Shown here piece after piece: positions 1-7,989 of a DNA stretch of 64,000 bases. Each line of letters starts with the position of its first letter. Position 1 is the stretch's first letter. The stretch spans positions 1,984,001 through 2,048,000 of the forward strand of contig NZ_CP115184.1 of assembly GCF_029395675.1 (NCBI RefSeq), written 5' to 3'. Below the pieces are notes generated by a model. That model ran no database searches. It saw nothing but the letters and a program-made list of their open reading frames with translations, and had not been told where the DNA came from. A program made the translations under genes and the position numbers. This DNA is from Janibacter cremeus (GTDB taxonomy: Bacteria > Actinomycetota > Actinomycetes > Actinomycetales > Dermatophilaceae).

Positions 1-263
1 GCGGCCCCCACCCGGGTCAGGTCCTCCGCGGCTCCGGGCGCGGCCACCTCCGCGACCTCCTCGAGGGCCTGGACGAGGCCGCGGCCGGACTTCAGTGCCA
101 GGGCGAGCAGGACACTGGCGTCCGCCACGTCCTCGACGGTGACACCGACTCGTGCCGCAGAGCGCCGCGGGTCGGCACCACATGACCACCACGCACGTCG
201 CGCGGAGGTCCCGGGCCAGACGATGACCGCCGCGAGCACGAGCACCACGACCACCCCGCTCAC
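1..263 (-). CDS. tadC: TadC-like pilus assembly membrane protein (partial)
   Basis: This is the N-terminal part of a type II secretion F-family protein that runs off the left edge of the window; about 87 codons are visible. It starts with GTG at 263, whose first bases overlap the stop of the upstream tadB-like gene (GTGA), so translation is probably coupled. The protein opens with a hydrophobic segment (VVVVLVLAAVIVW) and continues with a conserved cytoplasmic stretch (DVADASVLLALALKSGRGL) typical of TadB/TadC. In Tad systems such proteins form the inner-membrane platform for Flp pilus assembly. The C-terminal membrane helices lie outside the window, so the TadC rather than TadB label rests on position. 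Confidence 0.75.
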   Translation of the reverse strand, partial: MSGVVVVLVLAAVIVWPGTSARRAWWSCGADPRRSAARVGVTVEDVADASVLLALALKSGRGLVQALEEVAEVAAPGAAEDLTRVGA

Positions 264-940
264 CGGTGCACCTCGGCGGCCACGGCCCGGGCGAGCACCC
301 ACCGGCAGACGAGCCAGCCGACGCCGGTCAGACCCAGCCCGACGGCCGCGCTGACCATCGTCGCGACGCTGTGGCCGTACACCTCCCAGGGCGTGAGGCC
401 GAAGGTGAGCCCGGCCAGCATCCCGACGAGCGGCAGCAGGGTGAGCATCCGCATCGTCGCCCGCGCACCGGAGGTCGCCGCGTCGAGCCGGCGCCGCGCC
501 TGGACCTGCGCCCGCAGCACCTGGGCGCTCGTCGTCATCGACGGCGCCAGGGCCACGCCCAGGTCCTCGCTGAGGGTCCAGGCACCCGCGAGTGCGTTCA
601 GCTCGGGTCGCTCCAGGGCGTGCGTGCGCCACACCTCGCCTGCGCGACCGCCCGAGGACAGCTGGTCGTGCACCTCGGCGAGGACGCCGGCCCACGGCTG
701 CGGTGCCTCCCCCGCGACGATCCGTACCGCCGTGGTCGGCGTCGCGCCGGAGCGCAGTGTCATGGCGAGCAGGTCGGCGACGCGGGCCAGGCCCTCGAGG
801 TCGACCAGGGGTGAGCCGCGCCGGCCGGGCCGCCATCCCACGCGCAGCCGTGGCTCGCCACCGGGGACTCCCGCGGCGGCAGCCCGCCCGGGCCAGCACA
901 GCGCCGCGACGAGGACCAGCATGACGACGAGCAGGCTCAC
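260..940 (-). CDS. tadB: TadB-like Flp pilus assembly protein (T2SSF family)
   Basis: A 226-residue membrane protein of the type II secretion F family. It has an N-terminal hydrophobic helix (residues about 3-22), a cytoplasmic helical domain (about 45-160) with the family motif region LLAMTLRSGATPTTAV, and two C-terminal membrane helices (about 166-186 and 195-218). Within the Tad apparatus it should be an inner-membrane platform protein working with the ATPase encoded just upstream. Its GTG start at 940 overlaps the stop of that ATPase gene, and its own stop overlaps the next gene, so the operon is tightly coupled. Assignment rests on domain pattern and neighbours. Confidence 0.85.
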   Translation of the reverse strand: MSLLVVMLVLVAALCWPGRAAAAGVPGGEPRLRVGWRPGRRGSPLVDLEGLARVADLLAMTLRSGATPTTAVRIVAGEAPQPWAGVLAEVHDQLSSGGRAGEVWRTHALERPELNALAGAWTLSEDLGVALAPSMTTSAQVLRAQVQARRRLDAATSGARATMRMLTLLPLVGMLAGLTFGLTPWEVYGHSVATMVSAAVGLGLTGVGWLVCRWVLARAVAAEVHR

Positions 941-1977
941 GACGTCGCACCCGGGAGCGTGCCGATGGAGTCCACGACGCGCCGACCGCCGACCCGCCGC
1001 AGGTGGACGACCACCTCAAGGGCACTGACCACCTGCGCGCGCACGGCGTCACGACTCATCCCGGCCAGCGCCCCGAGTGCCTCCAGGCGGCTCATCACGT
1101 CCTCCGCACGGTTGGCGTGGAGGGTGCCACAACCCCCCTCGTGCCCCGTGTTGAGTGCGAGGAGCAGATCGCGCACCTCGGCCCCACGCACCTCACCGAC
1201 CACGAGGCGGTCCGGTCTCATGCGCAGGGCCTGGCGCACGAGGTCGACCATCGTCACCTCGCCGGCACCCTCGGTGTTCGCCGAGCGCGCCTGCAGCAGG
1301 ACGACGTGCGGATGATCCACCTGGATCTCACCGACGTCCTCGACGACGAGCAGTCGCTCGTGCGCCGGGACCTCTGCCAGGAGGGCGGCCAGCAGCGTCG
1401 TCTTGCCCGTGCCGGTCCCGCCGGTGATGACGTGGGCGCGCCGCTCGGCGACGACCTCGCGCAGCTGCCCGGCCTGCAGCGGCGTGGCCATCCCGAGGTC
1501 GACCAACCGGTCCAACCCGCCGCCGCGGTGCCGTGGGATGCGCAGGCTCAGGTGTGGGCCGCCGGCGACGAGCGGCGGCAGCACCGCGTGCAGGCGGATG
1601 CCGCGGGGCAGCAACCCGTCCACCCACGGCTGGGCATCGTCCAACCGCCGTGCGGCCATCGCCGCGAGCCGCGTCGCCAGCCGGCGCACGGCAGCGGCGT
1701 CACCGACCTCGACGCCCACGGCTCGGGTGACGCCCGCACCGCGATCGACCCACACCGAGCCGTCTCCGTTGACCAAGACGTCCGTGACGCTCTCGTCCGC
1801 CACCAGCGGCTCGAGCACCCCCAGCCCCATCAGCTCGGCCTGCAGCTCGTCCGAACGTCGTCGGGCACCCGCGACGCCCAGCCGCACCGCCTCGGAGTGG
1901 GCCACGTCCGCGATGGCCGAGTCGTCCGGCGTCCGTCCGGCCCGTACCTGCGCGTCCATGGCACTCGACCACCTCAC
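937..1977 (-). CDS. tadA: TadA/CpaF-type pilus assembly ATPase
   Basis: A 346-residue secretion ATPase of the VirB11/CpaF family that powers Flp pilus assembly at the cytoplasmic membrane. Visible motifs are Walker A GGTGTGKTT (186-194), the Asp box VVEDVGEIQ (211-219), Walker B-like RLVVGEVRG (257-265) and the His box GHEGGCGTLHAN (278-289). The N-terminal domain carries the usual D-x-x-V-T-D-V-L-V-N element near 61-70. The GTG at 1977 overlaps the stop of the ssd-like gene; an ATG at 1959 is an alternative start. It is shorter than CpaF proteins that have a long N-terminal extension, as is usual for actinobacterial Tad ATPases. Confidence 0.92.
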   Translation of the reverse strand: MRWSSAMDAQVRAGRTPDDSAIADVAHSEAVRLGVAGARRRSDELQAELMGLGVLEPLVADESVTDVLVNGDGSVWVDRGAGVTRAVGVEVGDAAAVRRLATRLAAMAARRLDDAQPWVDGLLPRGIRLHAVLPPLVAGGPHLSLRIPRHRGGGLDRLVDLGMATPLQAGQLREVVAERRAHVITGGTGTGKTTLLAALLAEVPAHERLLVVEDVGEIQVDHPHVVLLQARSANTEGAGEVTMVDLVRQALRMRPDRLVVGEVRGAEVRDLLLALNTGHEGGCGTLHANRAEDVMSRLEALGALAGMSRDAVRAQVVSALEVVVHLRRVGGRRVVDSIGTLPGATS

Positions 1978-2702
1978 GAGACCAGCCCCAGCACCCCGTC
2001 GGCCCGGACACCGGCATCGGCAACGCCCGTGACGGGCAGGGACTCCACCACCACGCGAGCCACCTCACCGACCGCCCCGCGGGGCCGTGGCGCGCGGCCA
2101 CGGGCCTCGTCCCGCAGGACCCCGGGATCGTCGGCGCAGTGCTCCAGCAGCGGCAGGCCCAGGTGGTCCGCGGCTCGCGCGGCCACCCGCTCGGCCCGGC
2201 GCGGGCCGCGGGTGACCACGAGGGTCCGGTCGGACAGGTCACCCAGGCCGGCGGCCCACCGCTCACCATCCCGCAACCAGCGCGGGCGCACCCCGACGAG
2301 CCCGACGGCGACGTCCACGAGCCGGCACAGCTCCTCGGGCAGCACGGGTCCGGGGGGCGCGTCGAGGACGACGGGCCCGATGGCGGTCAGGGCCTCGACG
2401 ACCGCCGCGGTCGTCGCGGCGGACGGCCGTGCCCCTCGGGCCGCGAGCGCCGGTACCGGCCCTGCCGGGAGTCGCCGCCGCAGCCCCTCGGCATCAACCG
2501 GTCCCTCGTGGTCGGCGAGGTCGCCCCACCGCAGCCCCTCGAGGTGCTCGACCGCCAGGGTCGCGTCCAGCCCCCCACCCCGGAAGTCGGTGTCGACGAG
2601 CGTCGGCGCACAGCCGCGGCCCAGGACGGTGCCGGTGACGGCGGTGAGAGTCGAGGCGCCCAACCCGCCGGAGGCGCCGGTCACGAGGATCACGGGGTGC
2701 AT
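1974..2702 (-). CDS. ssd: Septum-site-determining/TadZ-like (Ssd, CpaE family) P-loop protein
   Basis: A 242-residue MinD/ParA-like protein that begins the tad operon. The N-terminal P-loop reads GASGGLGASTL, with Ala where MinD/ParA Walker A motifs have Lys. This substitution is common in the actinobacterial Ssd family (M. tuberculosis Rv3660c is the reference). A second nucleotide-fold strand is seen in PVVLDAPPG. Ssd/CpaE proteins are thought to localise Tad machinery or influence septation; whether this one hydrolyses ATP is uncertain given the missing Lys. ATG start at 2702; the gene overlaps tadA by 4 bases. Confidence 0.8.
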   Translation of the reverse strand: MHPVILVTGASGGLGASTLTAVTGTVLGRGCAPTLVDTDFRGGGLDATLAVEHLEGLRWGDLADHEGPVDAEGLRRRLPAGPVPALAARGARPSAATTAAVVEALTAIGPVVLDAPPGPVLPEELCRLVDVAVGLVGVRPRWLRDGERWAAGLGDLSDRTLVVTRGPRRAERVAARAADHLGLPLLEHCADDPGVLRDEARGRAPRPRGAVGEVARVVVESLPVTGVADAGVRADGVLGLVS

Positions 2703-2786
2703 GCCCTCGAGGCTGCCGCCCTGCCGGGCCGCCCACGGCCGTCACCGCCACCCTGGGGAGAACCGTGTCCCCTCGTGCCTGCTTGT

Positions 2787-2840
2787 GGACACGGGCGTCG
2801 GAATGGACACGGGCACCGGGATGGACACGGGCACCGGGAC
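2787..2840. repeat. Three tandem 18-bp repeats upstream of the tad operon
   Basis: The sequence GGACACGGGCACCGGGAT occurs in three head-to-tail copies (2787-2804, 2805-2822, 2823-2840). The first differs at four positions (GTC for ACC in the middle and one base near the end), the third at the final base. On the minus strand it could encode a PVPVSI-like repeat, but no convincing gene contains it. It lies in the 5' region of ssd, just beyond a hairpin. Confidence 0.8.
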
Positions 2841-2844
2841 AAAG

Positions 2845-2876
2845 GACGGCCCCGGCGGGGGAGCGCCGGGGCCGTC
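2845..2876 (-). terminator. 12-bp perfect hairpin, likely terminator of the Fic-like gene
   Basis: GACGGCCCCGGC (2845-2856) pairs perfectly with GCCGGGGCCGTC (2865-2876) across an 8-nt loop. On the minus strand it is followed by CCTTTGTCC. It sits between the end of the Fic-like gene (3069) and the start of ssd (2702), so termination before the tad operon is the simplest reading. Confidence 0.6.
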
Positions 2877-3068
2877 AACGCTCGGACTCCGGGGGGAGGG
2901 AGCCGCGCGTCGCCGCTCAACCCTCAGGGAGCGGCTATGTCCAACTTTATCGGACTCCGAACGCAACGCAATTCCAAACGACTGTCACATTTGCGACGGG
3001 TGTTCACGCGCCCGGAGGGCCCTCCGGGGGAACCCGGGCAGGCGGTCGGGAAGGTCGCCGGGAAGGCC
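2877..3068. other. Intergenic stretch between Fic-like gene and tad operon
   Basis: Together with the repeats and hairpin above, 2703-3068 is 366 bases without a gene. The part at about 2935-3000 is the least GC-rich of the area (it contains ACTTTATCGG and ATTCCAAACG), which on the minus strand may hold the tad promoter (TTGCGT followed by GATAAA, spacing imperfect). Nothing coding is supported. Confidence 0.35.
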
Positions 3069-3923
3069 TCAGCCGATGCGTCCGGCCCGGACCGAGTCGG
3101 CGATCCGCCACCCCTCCTCGGCGCCGGCCACGAGCGAGTCCCCGCAGTGCTTCAACCACAGCACCAGACCCGGCTGGCCCCCGTGGACGTAGCCGTTCAA
3201 CGAGCCGAGGTAGGCCGGGCCCCCTTCGTGCCCGTGCCCGGCCTCGGGAACGGCGACACCGGTCGGGTCGAGCCCGGTCTCCGCGATGAGGGCGCGCTCC
3301 ACGGCGCGGGCGACGAGGCCGTTGCCCACGACGAAGGGACGCACCGTGGTGATCTCCGCGTGGACGATCGAGGCGACGACGAGCGCTGGGGCCTCGCTCG
3401 CGCCCTGCATGAGCTCGATGATGCCGTTCAGGCGGTCGCGCAGCTCGGCGCCGGTGGGGGCCGTACCCAGGTCGGCGAACTCCTCGCAGCCCTCCCCCGC
3501 GCGACGCGGCCGGCCCAGCTGGTCGTGGTCGTCGACGAGCTGGACCGCCGCGACGGTGTGCAGCCGGGCCAGCGCCTGGCCGGGCGAGCGGGTGATGAGC
3601 TGGCCCAGGTGCTCCGTCTCGGCCGTCGCGGAGATCGCCCCGTGGATGACCCGCTCCGCGGGGTCCGGGTGCGGGTTGCGCTCACGGGCGCCTCGCATGA
3701 GGTCACGCACGATGGAGGCTGTCGACCGGGCCCCGTCGAGCTCGGCACTCGCCCACGCGCCCCGCACCCGCGACTCGGCGGCCGCCTCGGGGATGCGCCG
3801 CCGCAGAGCCTCGTGCCACCGCAGCTGCGTACACACCTCCCGGGCCTTCGCGGACGCGTCGGCGACCTCGGGCAGGGCGGCGATCGTGGTCAGTGCGGAC
3901 AGGAGGGGACTGGAGTCGGCCAC
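3069..3923 (-). CDS. Fic-like protein with degenerate catalytic motif
   Basis: About 284 residues, helical, resembling Fic/DOC-domain proteins that are often labelled oxidoreductase beside actinobacterial tad loci. The N-terminal half has WASAELDGARST, reminiscent of the S-x-x-x-E-G inhibitory/clamp helix of Fic proteins. The active-site region reads VRPFVVGNGLVAR where active Fic enzymes have H-x-F-x-(D/E)-G-N-G-(R/K)-x-x-R, so the catalytic His is Arg, the acidic residue is Val and the first Arg is Leu. AMPylation is therefore unlikely. GTG at 3923 is preceded by TACGCT and 6 nt, suggesting a leaderless transcript; GTG 3929 is the longer alternative. It is divergent from the histidine kinase gene. 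Confidence 0.6.
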   Translation of the reverse strand: MADSSPLLSALTTIAALPEVADASAKAREVCTQLRWHEALRRRIPEAAAESRVRGAWASAELDGARSTASIVRDLMRGARERNPHPDPAERVIHGAISATAETEHLGQLITRSPGQALARLHTVAAVQLVDDHDQLGRPRRAGEGCEEFADLGTAPTGAELRDRLNGIIELMQGASEAPALVVASIVHAEITTVRPFVVGNGLVARAVERALIAETGLDPTGVAVPEAGHGHEGGPAYLGSLNGYVHGGQPGLVLWLKHCGDSLVAGAEEGWRIADSVRAGRIG

Positions 3924-3955
3924 CCCCACAGCGTAGGCCGCACTAGTCTGCGCCC
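3924..3955. promoter_or_regulatory. Divergent leaderless promoters (Fic-like gene / lytS)
   Basis: On the plus strand TAGTCT (3944-3949) ends 6 nt before the ATG at 3956. On the minus strand TACGCT (3930-3935) ends 6 nt before the GTG at 3923. Both look like -10 boxes placed so that transcription begins at the start codon. No ribosome-binding site is visible for either gene. Confidence 0.55.
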
Positions 3956-5155
3956 ATGGCCGCCGGACTGCACCTTCCCACTGTGGTGGTCGTCTCAGGG
4001 GCCTTCATCGCCTTCGGTCTGGTCATCGCGTTCCTGCGCTGGAGACGCCACCGCCCGGGGTTCATCTCGGTCACCGACCAGGCGACGTACGAGACCCTGC
4101 ACACGGCGTCGGTGGCAGCACGTCACCTCGCCGACGGGTTCACCGACGAGGGCTGCGAGCGGGCGGCCCCCTTCCTGCGGGCGATGCTCGCCACGCCCGC
4201 CCTGGCGATCTGCGACCGGACCAGTGTGCTCGTCTGGGACGGCGAAGGGAGGCACCACCTGCCCGGCGTCATGGACCAGGGGCAGTCGGTCTTCTCCTCC
4301 GGACGGACGCTCGTCCTCGGGCCGGAGTCGGTCACCTGCAGCTCGCTGGAGTGCCCGGTGCGCTCGGCCGTCCTCGCCCCGGTGTCCGTCGAGGGCCGGG
4401 TGATCGGGATGATCGCCGGGTTCGGACCGGCGGCGTCCGCAGGTCTCGCCCGCGCCGCGGAGGAGGTCGCCTCGTGGGTGGCCACCCAGGTCGAGCTGGC
4501 CGAGCTCTCCCACCAGCGCACCCGCGCCATGGAGGCCGAGCTGCGTGCCCTGCGTGCCCAGATCTCACCCCACTTCATCTACAACAGCCTCGCGGCGATC
4601 GCCTCGTTCGTGCGCACGGACCCGGGTCGCGCCCGCGAGCTGCTGCTCGAGTTCGCCGACTTCACCCGTTACGCCCTGCGACGCGACGGCGCCTTCACCA
4701 CCGTCAGCGAGGAGCTGCGCAATGTCGAGCGCTACCTCGTCCTCGAGCAGGCCCGCTTCGGCGAGCGTCTCGGCATCACGCTGAAGGTCGCGCCCGAGGT
4801 GCTCCCGGTCCGGGTGCCCTACCTCGCCATCCAGCCCCTCGTGGAGAACGCCGTGCGCCACGGGCTCGCCCCCAAGGAGGGACCCGGGCACATCACCCTG
4901 AGCGCCATCGACCACGGCACCGATGCCGAGTTCGCGGTCGACGACGACGGCGTCGGGGCCGACCCCGAGGCCATCCGCAAGATCCTCGACGGGCAGTCAC
5001 GCACCGACTCCGTCGGGCTGGGCAACGTCGACGCCCGGCTGCGCCAGGTCTACGGCGAGGAGTTCGGGCTCGTCGTCGACACGGCACCGGACGCAGGCAT
5101 GCGGGTCTCGTTCCGGGTACCCAAGTACTCGCCCGCCCTCGAGGAACCGGCCTAG
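3956..5155 (+). CDS. LytS-family sensor histidine kinase
   Basis: A 399-residue membrane sensor kinase. One N-terminal helix (residues about 5-26) is followed by a GAF-like region (about 60-180), the His_kinase domain with phospho-acceptor His206 in QISPHFIYNSL, and an HATPase domain with N box QPLVENAVRHG (about 291-301), G1 DDDGVGADPE and G2 SVGLGNVDARL. Unlike staphylococcal LytS it has only one clear membrane segment, so it may sense a cytoplasmic or membrane-proximal signal. It should phosphorylate the LytTR regulator encoded 10 bases downstream. The following symporter genes suggest it controls carboxylate uptake, by analogy with the pyruvate sensors BtsS and LytS. Confidence 0.9.
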   Translation: MAAGLHLPTVVVVSGAFIAFGLVIAFLRWRRHRPGFISVTDQATYETLHTASVAARHLADGFTDEGCERAAPFLRAMLATPALAICDRTSVLVWDGEGRHHLPGVMDQGQSVFSSGRTLVLGPESVTCSSLECPVRSAVLAPVSVEGRVIGMIAGFGPAASAGLARAAEEVASWVATQVELAELSHQRTRAMEAELRALRAQISPHFIYNSLAAIASFVRTDPGRARELLLEFADFTRYALRRDGAFTTVSEELRNVERYLVLEQARFGERLGITLKVAPEVLPVRVPYLAIQPLVENAVRHGLAPKEGPGHITLSAIDHGTDAEFAVDDDGVGADPEAIRKILDGQSRTDSVGLGNVDARLRQVYGEEFGLVVDTAPDAGMRVSFRVPKYSPALEEPA

Positions 5156-5165
5156 TGTGGTCCCC

Positions 5166-5927
5166 ATGTCGCGAGCGTCACTCCCCGGGCTGACCGTCCT
5201 CGTCGTCGACGACGAGGCCCCGGCACGCAACGAGGTCGCCTGGCTGCTCGACCAGGACGGCCGGGTCAGTCGTGTCCTCACCGCCTCCAGCGGCACGGCG
5301 GCACTCGCCGCGCTCGAGCGCGAGCAGATCGACGTCGTCTTCAGCGACATCGCCATGCCGGGCCTCGACGGCATGGCCCTCGCCCGCGTCATCCGACGCT
5401 TCGCGGAGCGACCCCGGGTCGTCTTCGTCACGGCCTACGACACCCACGCCGTCGACGCCTTCGACCTGGACGCGGTGGACTACCTGATGAAGCCGGTGCG
5501 CCCGGAGCGGATCGGCGAGGCGGTCCGACGCTGCCTCGCGTCCGCCGAGCGGGAGACGGGGACCCCCGAGATCGGCGAGTCCGACGAGACGATCCCGGTC
5601 GAGCTCGGCGGGGTGACGCGCTTCATCCCACGCAGCGAGATTCGGTGGGTGCAGGCCCAGGGTGACTACGCCCGGCTGCACACACCGTCGGGCTCGCACC
5701 TCGTGCGCATCCCGCTGGCCACGCTCGAGGACCGGTGGGCCGAGGCCGGGTTCGTCCGGATCCACCGCTCGACCCTCGTCTCCACCCGGCACATCAGCGA
5801 GGTCCACAACGACGGCGGACGCTGCTCGGTCGTCGTCGACGGCAACGAGCTGCAGGTGAGCCGCCGGCACACCCGGGCGCTGCGCACCACCCTGCTGCGT
5901 CCCCGCACCGACTCCGTCGACGGGTGA
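5166..5927 (+). CDS. LytTR-family response regulator
   Basis: A 253-residue regulator with an N-terminal receiver domain (acidic pocket VVDDEAPA, phospho-acceptor Asp61 in FSDIAMPG, Lys in YLMKPVRP) and a C-terminal LytTR DNA-binding domain (about 150-245, with EIRWVQAQGDYARLHT and FVRIHRSTLV). It pairs with the upstream histidine kinase. The ATG at 5166 lies 7 nt after TAGTGT, which includes the TAG stop codon of the kinase gene, so it may also be transcribed from its own leaderless promoter. Likely targets are the adjacent transporter genes; this is inferred from context. Confidence 0.93.
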   Translation: MSRASLPGLTVLVVDDEAPARNEVAWLLDQDGRVSRVLTASSGTAALAALEREQIDVVFSDIAMPGLDGMALARVIRRFAERPRVVFVTAYDTHAVDAFDLDAVDYLMKPVRPERIGEAVRRCLASAERETGTPEIGESDETIPVELGGVTRFIPRSEIRWVQAQGDYARLHTPSGSHLVRIPLATLEDRWAEAGFVRIHRSTLVSTRHISEVHNDGGRCSVVVDGNELQVSRRHTRALRTTLLRPRTDSVDG

Positions 5928-6295
5928 CGCCCCCACCGGAGCGGGTCCGGGTCACCCGCACCCGCAGGAACGCCGAGAGCGACTACCCGCGCACGGTCCG
6001 CGAGGAGATCGTCGGGGAGTCCGGGCTCGGGGCGACGTATGTCTCCTCGCTCATGCGCGCCCAGCTCCATCTCACGCTCGGGGTGCTCGCGGTCGGCGTG
6101 ATGACCCTCGGCGCCCTCCCGCTGATCTTCGCGCTCGTCCCGCCCGTACGGTCGCTGTCCGTACTCGGGATCCCGGTCGCCTGGCCCGTCCTCGGTGTGG
6201 TCGTCTACCCCGTCGTCGTGCTCGTCGCCCGGTGGTACACCCGCTCCGGTGAGCGGCTGGAGGCGGAGTTCGAGGACCTCGTGAGCCGCCGGTGA
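5924..6295 (+). CDS. Small membrane protein preceding a sodium:solute symporter
   Basis: A 123-residue protein with a basic N-terminal half and two hydrophobic helices (LTLGVLAVGVMTLGALPLIF and LGIPVAWPVLGVVVYPVVVL), ending in a charged tail. This organisation resembles DUF485-type partners of solute:sodium symporters. GTG at 5924 overlaps the stop of the response regulator gene (GTGA), and the gene's own stop overlaps the symporter start, so the three genes are translationally coupled. A role as accessory subunit of the symporter is inferred from position. Confidence 0.72.
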   Translation: MTPPPERVRVTRTRRNAESDYPRTVREEIVGESGLGATYVSSLMRAQLHLTLGVLAVGVMTLGALPLIFALVPPVRSLSVLGIPVAWPVLGVVVYPVVVLVARWYTRSGERLEAEFEDLVSRR

Positions 6296-7815
6296 GCGAC
6301 CCGCTGAGCGTCGCCGCGATCGCCGTCGTCTGCATCACCACCCTCGCGCTCGGGGCCCTGGGGCTGCGGCTGGCGACGGGGACGAGCGACTTCTACGTGG
6401 CCGGTCGTGCCGTCACCCCGTGGCGCAACGCGAGCGCCATCGGGGGCGAGTACCTCTCCGCCGCGAGCTACCTCGGTGTCGCCGGACTCGTCTACGAGAA
6501 CGGCGTCGACATGCTGTGGATGCCCGTCGGGTACACGGTCGGGTACCTCGTCCTGCTCGTCTTCATCGCCGCGCCCCTGCGCCGGTCCGGCGCGTACACG
6601 CTCCCGGACTTCGCCGAGTCCCGGCTGGAGTCCTCGACGCTGCGGCGCGGCTGCGCGCTGCTCGTCGTCGGCATCGGGTGGCTCTACCTCCTGCCGCAGA
6701 TGCAGGGAGCCGGCCTGGCGCTACGGCACGTCTCCGGGCTGCCCACGTGGGTGGGTGTCACCGTCCTCACCGTGATCGTCACCCTCAACGTCGCCTCCGG
6801 CGGCATGCGGGCGGTCACCCTCGTGCAGTCGGTCCAGTACTGGATCAAGCTGTCGGCCATCGCCGTCCCCGCCTTCGTCCTGCTCGCCGTCTGGGCGCAG
6901 TCGGGGGCGCCGCCACCGCAGGCCGATGACTCCTGGTGGGAGCCGCTCACCTCGACCGAGCCGGTGACCCGCTCGCTCTTCACCACCTACAGCACCCTCG
7001 CCGCCCTGTGCCTGGGCACCATGGGGCTGCCGCACATCGCCGTGCGCTTCTACACCAACCCCGACGGTGTGGCTGCCCGCCGCACGACGGTCGCCGTGCT
7101 GGCGCTGCTCGGGCTGTTCTACCTCTTCCCACCGGTCTACGGCTTCCTCGGGCGGGCGTACCTCGACGCCCCCGACCTGCTCAACGACCCCGGCCGCACG
7201 GTCGTCCTCGCCCTCCCCGGGGCGATGCTGCCCGGCCTCGAGGGGCGGCTGCTGACGGCCCTCGTCGCCGGCGGCGCCTTCGCCGCCTTCCTCTCCACCG
7301 CCTCGGGCGTGACCATGTCGGTGGCGGGAGCGATCGACCAGGACGTCATCCGCCCCCTCCTGGGCCGACTGACCAAGAGCGATGCGACGCCCGCCGGTTC
7401 CTTCCGTCTCGCTGCCGGGATCGGGGTGCTCGCCCCCTTCGCCGTGGCGGCCTCGACCGCGCCGGTGGGGATCTCGTCCGCGGTCGGCCACGCCTTCGCC
7501 ATCGCGGCGGCCACCTTCGCCCCCCTGCTGATCCTCGGCGTCTGGTGGCCCCGGCTGACGGCGAAGGGGGCCGCCGCCGGGGTCTTCGTCGGTGGCCTGA
7601 CCACGGGGGCCGCGGCGCTGGCCTCCGTCCTCGGCCTCGTCCCGGACGGTTGGACCGGCGCGCTCGTCGCCGCGCCGACCGCGTGGGCGACCCCGCTCGC
7701 CTTCGTCGTCACGGTGCTGGTCTCGCTGGCGACCCCCGGGTCGCGCCCCCGCCGCTGGGCGCGCACCATGGCCCGGCTGCACACGCCCGAGGAGGTCTTC
7801 GCCGACGCGCGCTGA
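6292..7815 (+). CDS. Sodium:solute symporter (acetate/pyruvate permease-like)
   Basis: A 507-residue integral membrane protein of the SSS family with about 13 membrane helices. Diagnostic stretches are ASAIGGEYLSAASYLGVAG near residue 47, the GLPHIAVRFYT region (about 245) and AFAAFLSTASGVTMSVAGAI. It resembles ActP/MctC monocarboxylate permeases more than proline or pantothenate carriers. GTG start at 6292 overlaps the preceding small membrane protein gene. Gene order kinase-regulator-small protein-permease suggests substrate-induced expression. The exact substrate (acetate, pyruvate, propionate) cannot be told from sequence alone. Confidence 0.85.
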   Translation: MSDPLSVAAIAVVCITTLALGALGLRLATGTSDFYVAGRAVTPWRNASAIGGEYLSAASYLGVAGLVYENGVDMLWMPVGYTVGYLVLLVFIAAPLRRSGAYTLPDFAESRLESSTLRRGCALLVVGIGWLYLLPQMQGAGLALRHVSGLPTWVGVTVLTVIVTLNVASGGMRAVTLVQSVQYWIKLSAIAVPAFVLLAVWAQSGAPPPQADDSWWEPLTSTEPVTRSLFTTYSTLAALCLGTMGLPHIAVRFYTNPDGVAARRTTVAVLALLGLFYLFPPVYGFLGRAYLDAPDLLNDPGRTVVLALPGAMLPGLEGRLLTALVAGGAFAAFLSTASGVTMSVAGAIDQDVIRPLLGRLTKSDATPAGSFRLAAGIGVLAPFAVAASTAPVGISSAVGHAFAIAAATFAPLLILGVWWPRLTAKGAAAGVFVGGLTTGAAALASVLGLVPDGWTGALVAAPTAWATPLAFVVTVLVSLATPGSRPRRWARTMARLHTPEEVFADAR

Positions 7816-7935
7816 CCGCTCGTCGCAGCCGGGCCACCGCTCATCGCGGCACACCCTCCCGCACGGCGACGCAGGACGCACGTCGACCGCGGAGCACGAC
7901 CCGGACGCGCACGGCAGGCCCGCTCCTGCACCAGT

Positions 7936-7973
7936 GTTGGTCCATCCGGCCGGAGCCGTCCGGACCCACCAAC
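7936..7973. promoter_or_regulatory. Inverted-repeat element upstream of the DUF485-actP pair
   Basis: GTTGGTCC (7936-7943) and GGACCCACCAAC (7962-7973) form an interrupted inverted repeat enclosing the palindrome TCCGGCCGGA. It ends 16 nt before the GTG of the DUF485 gene. It could be an operator or a leader hairpin. No experimental motif is recognised. Confidence 0.35.
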
Positions 7974-7989
7974 TACCCGGAGGTGTGTT

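Noticed and set aside
2139..4403. Long plus-strand frame across ssd, the Fic-like gene and lytS
   Set aside because: It crosses real genes in both orientations, contains low-complexity text and has no domain pattern.
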